From assembly GCA_018334775.1 (NCBI GenBank), contig JAGXLJ010000016.1, positions 1 through 10,269 of the forward strand: a stretch of 10,269 bases of DNA, in the 5' to 3' direction. The notes below the pieces were generated by a model. That model saw only the letters and a program-made list of their open reading frames with translations, searched no databases and was not told the DNA's origin. This document shows, piece after piece, positions 1-6,566 of the stretch. Every line of letters starts with the position of its first letter. The stretch's first letter is position 1. The DNA comes from Halodesulfurarchaeum sp. (GTDB lineage Archaea; Halobacteriota; Halobacteria; Halobacteriales; Halobacteriaceae). The position numbers and the translations under genes were made by a program.

Positions 1-608
1 TCGACATCATGAGATTCGAGGGCGCGGATGAGCGCATCGACGTAGCGGGTGTTCTCGAAGGTCCAATGGGTCTCGTAGAACCAGATGCCGACCGTCGGCC
101 GGGTCGGGTCGAAGGTTTCTCGAAGCGCATCGACGCTCATACCGGGGTGGTCCGGGTGGTAAACCCCTGTCGAAGGCAGCTCCACTGGCTCGTCATACTC
201 CCAGTCTCCGTCGCCAAACTCGTCGGCGAGTAAGCGACTCATATTTGCGAGGTTGAGAACCCCACCTCGCTCGAGGTACGTTCCAACACGAGTCTGAATA
301 CCGGGCTCGACTGTCGAAGCCTGGCTCCCGTCGGTGTCTCCGGATCGGGCGACAACGAAATCGACGCCAGCCCCGTGTAACTGCTCACGCACCGATTCGA
401 AGTTCGGGAGCCGTGATTCCGAACCATGCAGCCAGAACACCACTACGTCCTGCTCTTGCAACCGGTCGACGAACCGGGAGACGGCCTCCGGATCCTCGAG
501 ATCACCGCCCGAGCGCACCAGGAGGTCGATCCCCGTGAGCCGCTCGGCGGCAACCCGGATCGCGGTGACCGGCTGATCGGTCGCCGTGTACAGCCCGATG
601 GAACACAT
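1..608 (-). CDS. cobN: CobN, cobaltochelatase large subunit (N-terminal part, truncated by window edge)
   Basis: CobN is the large, porphyrinoid-binding subunit of ATP-dependent cobaltochelatase, the ChlH/BchH counterpart that inserts Co2+ into a corrin precursor. Reading from the ATG at 608 gives 202 codons with no stop before the left edge. The protein starts MCSIGLYTATDQPV, and near residues 170-200 it has the typical CobN stretch TVGIWFYETHWTFENTRYVD. CobN proteins are usually about 1,200-1,300 residues, so only about one sixth is visible. No strong Shine-Dalgarno sequence precedes the ATG. Its gene is divergent from the ChlI/ChlD-type ATPase gene, with start codons 32 bp apart, which fits a two-component chelatase. 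The family assignment is strong. The use of cobalt rather than magnesium follows from the surrounding cobalamin genes and the absence of any chlorophyll gene here. Confidence 0.93.
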   Translation of the reverse strand, partial: MCSIGLYTATDQPVTAIRVAAERLTGIDLLVRSGGDLEDPEAVSRFVDRLQEQDVVVFWLHGSESRLPNFESVREQLHGAGVDFVVARSGDTDGSQASTVEPGIQTRVGTYLERGGVLNLANMSRLLADEFGDGDWEYDEPVELPSTGVYHPDHPGMSVDALRETFDPTRPTVGIWFYETHWTFENTRYVDALIRALESHDV

Positions 609-610
609 CC

Positions 611-619
611 TTATTATAG
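611..619 (+). promoter_or_regulatory. TATA-like box for the chelatase ATPase gene
   Basis: TTATTATAG is an AT-rich island in GC-rich surroundings, centred about 26 bp upstream of the ATG at 641. That is the usual archaeal TATA-to-start-site distance, so transcription would begin at or very near the ATG and give a leaderless mRNA. No Shine-Dalgarno sequence is seen before the ATG, which agrees. On the opposite strand the same island lies only 3 bp from the cobN ATG, too close to serve a leaderless cobN transcript. The cobN promoter is therefore probably further right, inside the ATPase gene start, and weaker in sequence. Confidence 0.6.
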
Positions 620-640
620 TTGGATTGGGTTACTACAAGT

Positions 641-2836
641 ATGGTTGGGTTTCAGTCCGCGGTGCCGTTCCCGGCGATCGTCGGGCAGGAACGACTCAAG
701 CGGGTCTTGCTCGCAGTGGCGGCGAACGACGCGATCGACGGGCTGTTGATTCGAGGCGAGAAGGGAACCGCAAAATCGACGGCCGTTCGAGCGCTTGTCG
801 ATCTGCTTCCGACCCAGAGGGCGGTCACCGACTGTCCCTACGGTTGTCCGCCGGATGAGGCCGCGAACCAGTGTGCGTCGTGCCGCGCCCGGGACGATCC
901 ACCAGTCGAAACGCGACCTGTGCCGCTGGTGACGGTCCCGCTTGGAGCAACCCGCGAGCGGGTCGTCGGTTCGCTTTCCCTGACCGATGCCCTCGACGGT
1001 GACCCGACATTCGAACCGGGGCTTCTGGCTCAGGCTAATCGGGGTTTTCTCTACGTTGACGAGGTCAACCTGCTTGATGACCACCTGGTCGACGTGGTGC
1101 TCGATGCAGCGGCCAGCGGCGTCAATCACGTCGAGCGGGACGGAGTGAGCGAAACTCATCCGGCCGATTTCACGTTGATCGGGACGATGAACCCCGAGGA
1201 AGGCGATCTTCGCCCGCAGCTTCGCGACCGATTCGCGCTCCAGGTTGAAGTCGAAGGGAGCCAGGACCTCGACGAGCGGGTGGCGATCGTAGAGTCGGCG
1301 ATCGAACGCGGCCAAAACGAGTCAACGGAGCCGGTTGGTGCCCCAGACCTCGAACGCCTGCAGCACACGGTCGCGTCCGCACAGGAAACACTCACGGATG
1401 TGACGTTCCCACGGGAGGGTGCAGAAACGGTCGCCGAAGTCTGTGTGGACGCCGGCGTGGACGGCCACCGTGGCGACATTGCAGCAGCCCGCGCCGCCCG
1501 CACCTTTGCCGCTCTGGATGGCCGCTCTCGGGTCACCGAGGCGGATATCGAGGCGGCACTTGCATACGCGCTCCCGCATCGACTCCGGAGCCGCCCCTTC
1601 GAGGAAACCGAACCGCTTGAGGACGTTTTGGACGATCATTTCGGCGACTCGGACACCGCGGATTCGTCACCGGATGACGGGTCGGGCGAGTCGGAGGGAT
1701 CGGATCGGTCTCCTGAGGAAACTGATGACCCGTCCGAGTCGGGCCGAGACGGTGGGTCTGCGGATACTGATCCAACCAGTGGTGAAGGGGGTTCCGGGTC
1801 GGACGAATCAGGGGCCGAAACCGATTCAGAGCGGGGGGCGGACGAAACTCCCTCCGATGACCGTTCGTCCGAGGTGGTCAGAGGGGGATCCGCCCAGAAC
1901 GGCTCACAAACACCCACCGAGACCGGGACGGATAAGACGGGAGACAGGGAGGAAGACGAAGGCAACTCTGAGCAGAACGATGAGAAGGAATCTGATGGGC
2001 CCGACTCGGAACGGTCGGCTCGCCCGCCCTCCACACCAGCCGCGACGACCCAATCAGCCGGTTCCAGCACAGCGCCGGAACTCGCCGTCGACGAGGAAGC
2101 GACGACCGACACGAGGGGTGGTAGAACTGGCCGGACCGAGGTCGAGCCAGGTGTCGAAGAAACAGGACCACGGATTCGGACGGAACCGGCCGAGTCGGCC
2201 GAATCCGTCGACATTGCCGCCTCGATTCGTGAACGTGCAAAACGGGGCCAGACCGACTTCAAAGCCCGGGACCTCAGCCAGTCAGTTCGGGCCGGGACGG
2301 CGACTGCGTTGGTCGTATTCGTGGTGGACGCAAGCGCGTCGATGCGACCGGCCATGCGAGCGGCGAAAGGAACAGTTTTAGAACTCCTCAAGGAGAGCTA
2401 CCAGGAGCGCGACGAGGTGGCGTTTGTTGCCTTCGCTGGCGAGGAGGCCAACGTGCTTTTGCCACCCACAGACAGCGTCTCGCTCGCGGCTCGGCACCTC
2501 AAGGATCTTCCAACTGGCGACCGGACGCCCTTGCCGGCCGGCCTGGAGCGGGCCCGCGAGGTCATCGACCGAGCTGACCCACAGGCCAGTGTCGCAGTCG
2601 TGGTTACGGATGGCCGAACGAACGTCGCGAACGGAAGTAACACGAAAACGACCAGGGAGGCTGCCCAAACCCTCGGGGACCGGGCAGATGAGGTTCTGGT
2701 TGTCGATGCGAGCGAGCCCGACGATCGGGCGACCCTGGTGGCGGATCTCGTTTCCGCCGCCGAAGGGCGGGTCATTCCCCTCACCGATCTCTCTCGGGAG
2801 TCAGTACATTCGGTCTCTCAGTCTGCTCGGCAATAG
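641..2836 (+). CDS. chlID: Fused ChlI/ChlD-type (AAA+ plus vWA) chelatase ATPase, probable CobN partner
   Basis: This 731-residue protein combines the two small subunits of Mg/Co-chelatase in one chain. The AAA+ part (about residues 8-325) has a Walker A GEKGTAKST (39-47), Walker B FLYVDEVNLL (136-145), an LRDRF arginine-finger region (195-199) and a four-Cys insert, C65-x3-C69-x8-C78-x2-C81. A long Asp/Glu/Ser/Gly-rich linker (about 335-515) leads to a vWA domain (about 555-731) with an intact MIDAS motif DASAS (563-567). I chose the ATG at 641 over the in-frame TTG at 620 because a TATA-like box at 611-619 lies 26 bp upstream of the ATG, and the TTG would sit almost next to that box. It probably hydrolyses ATP to drive cobalt insertion by CobN, encoded divergently. 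A magnesium role is unlikely in this context. The cobalt assignment is inferred from neighbours, while the domain assignment is read directly. Confidence 0.9.
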   Translation: MVGFQSAVPFPAIVGQERLKRVLLAVAANDAIDGLLIRGEKGTAKSTAVRALVDLLPTQRAVTDCPYGCPPDEAANQCASCRARDDPPVETRPVPLVTVPLGATRERVVGSLSLTDALDGDPTFEPGLLAQANRGFLYVDEVNLLDDHLVDVVLDAAASGVNHVERDGVSETHPADFTLIGTMNPEEGDLRPQLRDRFALQVEVEGSQDLDERVAIVESAIERGQNESTEPVGAPDLERLQHTVASAQETLTDVTFPREGAETVAEVCVDAGVDGHRGDIAAARAARTFAALDGRSRVTEADIEAALAYALPHRLRSRPFEETEPLEDVLDDHFGDSDTADSSPDDGSGESEGSDRSPEETDDPSESGRDGGSADTDPTSGEGGSGSDESGAETDSERGADETPSDDRSSEVVRGGSAQNGSQTPTETGTDKTGDREEDEGNSEQNDEKESDGPDSERSARPPSTPAATTQSAGSSTAPELAVDEEATTDTRGGRTGRTEVEPGVEETGPRIRTEPAESAESVDIAASIRERAKRGQTDFKARDLSQSVRAGTATALVVFVVDASASMRPAMRAAKGTVLELLKESYQERDEVAFVAFAGEEANVLLPPTDSVSLAARHLKDLPTGDRTPLPAGLERAREVIDRADPQASVAVVVTDGRTNVANGSNTKTTREAAQTLGDRADEVLVVDASEPDDRATLVADLVSAAEGRVIPLTDLSRESVHSVSQSARQ

Positions 2837-2854
2837 CGCGAAACTCTCGACCGA
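2837..2854. other. Convergent 3' intergenic spacer
   Basis: Only 18 bp separate the stop codon of the plus-strand chelatase ATPase gene from the stop codon of minus-strand cbiX. I see no T-run on either strand and no hairpin inside it, so any terminators must lie within the facing coding regions, or transcripts overlap at their 3' ends. Confidence 0.7.
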
Positions 2855-3916
2855 CTAGTCCGTCGATCCGGCGTGACTGTGGTGGTCGTCTTCATGTTCG
2901 TGACCGGCGTCGTGCTCATGGTCGTCCCCATGCCCATGGTCATGCCCATGATTGTTCCCATGCTCATGGTCATCTCCTTGCGAATGATCGTGGCAATGCC
3001 CGTCCCCATCACCATGGTCGTGGTTGTGCTCGTGAGCGTCGCTGACGTGTGCGAGGGTATGTTCCAGGGAGTCGACGAAGGCCTGTTCGCCGCCGACTTC
3101 GTCCTCGTAATCGTTGAGGGTGACCTTGTAGATGCAGCTATCACAGGACATCGAGACGGCTCCCTCTCGGGCCTCCATCACCCGGTATTCCAGCGCTCGA
3201 ATGAGCCGGTTATCGACACCGAGGACATCGGTTGTTGCGGTCTCGATGGTGGGATGCTTCGCGTCGAAGGTCTCGGCTTTGTCATTAATTCGCTGGGTCA
3301 GCACGCCATTCCCGAGCATGTACGGCATGACGATCACGGCGTCCGGGTCGTGTCGCGGGACTTCCGTGAGTGTCTGTTCGAGTCTTGGCTCCGTGATTCC
3401 GATGAACGTCGGCTCGACTCTGGAGAAGGCTCGTCCCTCCTGGACGAATCGAGCGAGTCGGTAGGCTTCCGCGTTGGCATCCGGATCGCTTGATCCGCGG
3501 CCGACAAAGATCACAGCGACGTCGTCCGTTTTCGGATCGGCCGTCATATTGCCCGCCGCGGCGTCGATGCGATCTGCGACGATTTCGATCATTTCCGGTC
3601 GAGCGCCCAGGTTCGAGCCATAGGCAAACTCCACTTCGGGATACTGCTGGCGTGCGTGCTGGACGACCAGCGGAATGTCGTTTTTCACGTGCCCGGCCGC
3701 AAAGAGCGAGAGCGGGACAACTGTGATCGAATCGACTTCCGGAGCCAATTCTGTGATTCCCTCGTGGATGAGGGGTTCAGTTAGTTCGATGTAGGCCGGT
3801 TTGACCCGCTCGCCCAATCGGGATTCCAGAGCGGCGGCGACCTCCCGCACCTGTTCGTTCGATTCCTCGCGTCGCGAACCGTGTCCGGCGAGTAGCACCG
3901 GCGAGTTCGATTGCAT
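2855..3916 (-). CDS. cbiX: CbiX, sirohydrochlorin cobaltochelatase with MxCxxC motif and His-rich tail
   Basis: CbiX inserts Co2+ into sirohydrochlorin (factor II) without ATP, the first committed step of the early-cobalt pathway. The protein has 353 residues. The first half (about 5-120) carries the expected metal-site histidines: H12 in LLAGHGSRREES and H76 in LFAAGHVKND. A second CbiX-like half (about 130-250) has GRGSSD and LGNGV at the matching places, so both histidines are gone there. Residues 256-261 are MSCDSC, matching the MxCxxC iron-sulphur motif of the long bacterial form CbiXL. The C-terminal tail (295-348) contains 20 histidines and one cysteine among Asp, Gly and Glu. The gene starts 5 bp after the cbiH2 stop and is last in the operon; I see no clear Shine-Dalgarno sequence, so coupled translation is likely. 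A ferrochelatase (SirB-like) role is possible but less likely here. Confidence 0.94.
   Translation of the reverse strand: MQSNSPVLLAGHGSRREESNEQVREVAAALESRLGERVKPAYIELTEPLIHEGITELAPEVDSITVVPLSLFAAGHVKNDIPLVVQHARQQYPEVEFAYGSNLGARPEMIEIVADRIDAAAGNMTADPKTDDVAVIFVGRGSSDPDANAEAYRLARFVQEGRAFSRVEPTFIGITEPRLEQTLTEVPRHDPDAVIVMPYMLGNGVLTQRINDKAETFDAKHPTIETATTDVLGVDNRLIRALEYRVMEAREGAVSMSCDSCIYKVTLNDYEDEVGGEQAFVDSLEHTLAHVSDAHEHNHDHGDGDGHCHDHSQGDDHEHGNNHGHDHGHGDDHEHDAGHEHEDDHHSHAGSTD
2873..3034 (-). repeat. cbiX: Degenerate tandem repeat encoding the His-rich tail of CbiX
   Basis: The stretch is built from short, imperfect His codon units (CAT/CAC alternating with Asp, Glu or Gly codons, such as HGHDHGHGDDHEH) covering CbiX residues 295-348. 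The plus strand appears as repeated 'catg/catgg' words. The peptide is a probable cobalt or nickel/zinc buffering tail. Such repeats can change length by slippage, so tail length may differ between related strains. Confidence 0.85.
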
Positions 3917-3921
3917 GGGTT

Positions 3922-4779
3922 TCAGTAGTCGTATTTCCGCTCGTAGCCGCGTGGAGTGATCAGGCGGTCGCCCCAGACTCGGGTTTCCTCGGTCCCCACG
4001 ATGATCGTTGCCGTCATATCGAGTATGTCCGAGCCCCCCAACTTCGGGAGTTCGCCCAGGTCCGTGATATGGGTCGCTTCGTCGGCCCGGCCAGCCCCGT
4101 GGACGATCCCCACAGGCGTCTCTTCAGTGCGATGCTCCAGAAGGATCTCACAGGCCAGTTGGAAGTTTTCGGCCCGGTTCGGGCTCCATGGATTGTAGAT
4201 CGCGATCGCGAAGTTTTCGGGGGCGACCGCCCGGAGCCGCGATTCGATTTCCTCGATCGTGGTGAGGTGATCGGAGAGGCTGATCGTCACGGCGTCGTTG
4301 ACCAGCGGCGCGCCGAGTCTCGCCGCACTCGACTGGGCCGCTGGGACGCCGGGGACGGCCTCGAAGTCGACCGCATCCGGTTTGACGTCTCTCGATTCGA
4401 GCACTTCGAGGACCAGGCCACCGAGCGCGTAGACGTTCGGATCGCCACTCCCGACGAGCGCGACTGCAGCCCCGTCCATTGCCCGATCCACCGCCACTTC
4501 GGTCCGGGACACTTCACTGCCCATCCCGGTTGCAAACACCTCCGTCGTATCATCCAGGATGTCCGCCGGAAGCAGGTCGATATAGGTCTCGTAGCCGACG
4601 ATGTGTTCGGCCGATTCGAGGGCCTCGCGGGCCCGGATAGTCATGCCATCTGGGCGTCCCGGTCCGATCCCAACCGCTACGAGTCGCCCGAACCTGTCGG
4701 GGTGTTGCTCCGAACAGGGTGCCGTGTCTCTGTTCTCGTCGGTCCCTCCACTGTCAGGGTCTACTGTGGTCTCAGTCAT
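3922..4779 (-). CDS. cbiH2: CbiH, (cobalt-)precorrin-3 C17-methyltransferase, canonical copy
   Basis: CbiH uses S-adenosylmethionine to methylate C17 and contract the macrocycle, giving cobalt-precorrin-4. The 285-residue protein shows the family pattern in order: GIGPG (37-41) with MTIRAREALESAEHIVGYETY after it, GSGDPNVY (110-117), VPGVPAAQSSAARLGAPLVN (142-161) followed by ISLSD, IYNPWSPNR (194-202), a VGTEETR segment (261-267) and ITPRGY (274-279). A polar 30-residue N-terminal extension precedes the domain; no better in-frame start lies closer to it. The gene begins 3 bp after the stop of the other CbiH-like gene and ends 5 bp before cbiX. It is the closer of the two copies to textbook CbiH/CobJ, so it is the likely ring-contracting enzyme. 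The '1/2' numbering is a label only. No clear Shine-Dalgarno sequence is seen, which suggests coupled translation. Confidence 0.92.
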   Translation of the reverse strand: MTETTVDPDSGGTDENRDTAPCSEQHPDRFGRLVAVGIGPGRPDGMTIRAREALESAEHIVGYETYIDLLPADILDDTTEVFATGMGSEVSRTEVAVDRAMDGAAVALVGSGDPNVYALGGLVLEVLESRDVKPDAVDFEAVPGVPAAQSSAARLGAPLVNDAVTISLSDHLTTIEEIESRLRAVAPENFAIAIYNPWSPNRAENFQLACEILLEHRTEETPVGIVHGAGRADEATHITDLGELPKLGGSDILDMTATIIVGTEETRVWGDRLITPRGYERKYDY

Positions 4780-4782
4780 AGC

Positions 4783-5652
4783 TCAGAAATCGAGTGGTGT
4801 CTCGTCGCCCCGAGGGGTCACCAGAAATGGCTGGCCGCCGGTTGTGGGTCGCAGGACCCGAGAGTCCTCGGTGCCGACGATTGCGAGGCTTCCCGGGGTT
4901 TCCGGGTGGAGCACTGAGTCCGCTTCAACGAGCGGCGCGATCGCAACCGTCTCCCCAGCGTCCGATCGTCCCTGCTCGCCTCGCGCGACGTCTTCGAGGA
5001 GTGCGACCGGAACCGAGTCGGATCTGTGTTTGGAGATCGTCTCGAGGGCCCCGTTTAGGGATCGCCAGCAGTTGTACAGCGCGATGACGAAGCCGGCCTC
5101 GGCCGCCGCTTCGAGCTTTCGGTCGATTTCGTCCTGGTCGCGCCGATTTGTCGACAGCGAGACTGTACAGAAGTCATTCGAAAGCGGGGCCCCGAGGGTT
5201 GCTGCACCGCCCAGTGCGGCGGTGACGCCGGGGATGACCTCGATCGGGATTTCGTCTTGGGACTCGGTTTCGGCGAGGGCCACGAGCAGGTCGGATTTCC
5301 CGTAGACGGTTGGATCGCCGCCAGACACGTGAACGACCCTTTCGCCGGCTAGGACCCGGTCAAAGGTTGCCCTAGCCTGTGCTTTGGCGTCCGTCCGGGT
5401 GGACTCGATAACTGTCGGTCCATCCCCTGCCAGGTCGTCACTGGAAAGCAGGCTCTCCTGAGCCAGGAACTCCTGATACAGCGGGGCCGCATAGATCGCA
5501 TCGGCGGTCTGGATCGCTCGACGGGCAGCCTGGGTGAGATGTTCCGGGAGTCCCGGTCCGATCCCGACGATCTGCAGTTTCCCTGCATCGACGGCCGATT
5601 CAGCACCGGCCGCAGGTCGAGAAAGATGCTCAGCTGTCGGCCACTCCGTCAT
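4783..5652 (-). CDS. cbiH1: Second, divergent CbiH-type C17-methyltransferase paralog
   Basis: This is a tetrapyrrole methyltransferase of 289 residues whose motifs place it nearest CbiH: GIGPG (30-34), VSGGDPTVYG (109-118), VIPGVTAALGGAATLGAPLS (139-158) followed by NDFCTVSLST, an ALYNCWRSLN segment (191-200) and VTPRGD (278-283). It differs from the neighbouring copy: YNC-W replaces YNP, ISLSD becomes VSLST, PRGY becomes PRGD, and the usual MT after the glycine loop is HLT. About 25 residues precede the domain. The start ATG overlaps the cbiG stop by 4 bases (ATGA), with a GGTGG ribosome-binding candidate just upstream. Because the other copy is canonical, this one may have a changed substrate (cobalt-free versus cobalt-bound, or oxidised versus reduced) or act together with it. 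SAM binding looks intact. The exact reaction is not determined by the sequence. Confidence 0.85.
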   Translation of the reverse strand: MTEWPTAEHLSRPAAGAESAVDAGKLQIVGIGPGLPEHLTQAARRAIQTADAIYAAPLYQEFLAQESLLSSDDLAGDGPTVIESTRTDAKAQARATFDRVLAGERVVHVSGGDPTVYGKSDLLVALAETESQDEIPIEVIPGVTAALGGAATLGAPLSNDFCTVSLSTNRRDQDEIDRKLEAAAEAGFVIALYNCWRSLNGALETISKHRSDSVPVALLEDVARGEQGRSDAGETVAIAPLVEADSVLHPETPGSLAIVGTEDSRVLRPTTGGQPFLVTPRGDETPLDF

Positions 5653-6566
5653 CGTCCCACCGCCACGGTAACTTCTTCCTCGAACTGCGTTTTCGGTGCG
5701 ATCAATTCGTGGTTCCGCCCGCCCGCAATGGCGCTGGCTTCGGCGATACCGGGCCAGCCAACCAGTTCAGGGGCCTTCGACTCTGAGGGACCGGCAAACT
5801 CCGCAAGTGTCTTTTTCTCGAACGCGACGAGGCCCAGATCGAGTTTCGCTGCAGCCTCCTGCAAGCCCGGTTCGTCGGCCTTCAGCGTCCCCGTCGCGAC
5901 GAACTCGACGTCGGATACGTCTCGATCGAGCGCTTCCATGGCGTCGAGCCAAGCGCGTCGACAGGTCGCGGCGTCTGTCCCCGTCCGACAGCCGGTTCCG
6001 AGGACGATACCTGGTGAGGTCGACCGCTGCAGTACGGTTACGTCCTCTGAGACCAGTACGGCTCGTGGGCCGTCGAGTCGCTCGACCGGTCCTAACTCCT
6101 CCTGCAAAACAGCGAGATTCGTTGCAACCGTCGAGTCGGGGGTTTCGATCCTCGCGGATAACGCCTCGGCTCGGGCCTCCACGGCTTGCTTCCCGGCGGC
6201 CTCAGTGGCCGTTGTCTCGGCTGGCACGGCGCCGACGGCTGTGAGCGATTCGGCCAACCGATTGCCTCCGTGATGGCCCCCGACGATTGGAACGGCCCAA
6301 GTGCAATCGCTGTCGACTGCGACGACAGCGGGATCGCTCCACTTGTCCTCGAGCAGGGAAGCGATCTTCCTGACCACGATACCACTCGCCATGACCGCAA
6401 CGATCGCATCCCGATCCCACAAACGCTGGAAGATCCCCTCCTCGTACGTGAACCGAGTGGCCGTTCGTAACTCGGAATCGATGGCTGCTTCGAGTTCCCG
6501 TCCCGTCTCCGCGTTGCGCTCAAAGGAAACGACCGCGACTCGCTCGATTGGGTGCTCGTCGCTCAC
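5649..6566 (-). CDS. cbiG: CbiG, cobalt-precorrin-5A hydrolase
   Basis: CbiG opens the delta-lactone of cobalt-precorrin-5A and releases the C20 carbon as acetaldehyde in the early-cobalt pathway. I place the start at GTG 6566 rather than the upstream ATG 6608: the GTG overlaps the cbiF stop by four bases (GTGA) like other junctions here, it has an AGGTGG site with a 6-nt spacer, and the upstream residues (MGGRRFDREHRWAT) do not look like CbiG. This gives 305 residues starting MSDEHPIERVAVVSF. Seen motifs are VMASGIVVRKIASLL in the N-terminal domain, PIVGGHHGGN (glycine-rich motif, 96-102), and in the C-terminal domain VLGTGCRTGT (C193) and a closing EASAIAGG segment. All three usual parts (N-terminal, middle and C-terminal) are present, so it looks complete. 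It ends in a 4-base overlap with the next gene. Confidence 0.93.
   Translation of the reverse strand: MSDEHPIERVAVVSFERNAETGRELEAAIDSELRTATRFTYEEGIFQRLWDRDAIVAVMASGIVVRKIASLLEDKWSDPAVVAVDSDCTWAVPIVGGHHGGNRLAESLTAVGAVPAETTATEAAGKQAVEARAEALSARIETPDSTVATNLAVLQEELGPVERLDGPRAVLVSEDVTVLQRSTSPGIVLGTGCRTGTDAATCRRAWLDAMEALDRDVSDVEFVATGTLKADEPGLQEAAAKLDLGLVAFEKKTLAEFAGPSESKAPELVGWPGIAEASAIAGGRNHELIAPKTQFEEEVTVAVGR

Noticed and set aside
620..640. TTG at 620 as start of the chelatase ATPase gene
   Set aside because: It lies against the TATA-like box, would need a transcription start further upstream, and the extra residues DWVTTS add nothing to the family match; ATG 641 fits a leaderless message.
1419..2381. 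Plus-strand open frame of 320 codons, Arg/Pro-rich, in another frame of the chelatase ATPase gene
   Set aside because: A basic, Arg/Pro-rich product is unlike haloarchaeal proteins and contrasts with the acidic linker read in the true frame; treated as a frame shadow.
1636..2391. Long minus-strand open frame (about 250 codons), Ser/Pro-rich
   Set aside because: It lies opposite the acidic linker and vWA start of the chelatase ATPase; GC-rich haloarchaeal genes commonly leave long antisense frames open. No recognisable motif or promoter.
2873..3493. Plus-strand open frame rich in Met and Val
   Set aside because: It is the reverse of the cbiX coding strand; the Met/Val pattern comes from the His-codon repeat read backwards. 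No family resemblance, and cbiX is certain.
3922..5652. The two CbiH-like genes as one gene split by a frameshift
   Set aside because: Each has the full set of N- to C-terminal motifs (GIGPG through TPRG) and its own start, so they are complete paralogs.
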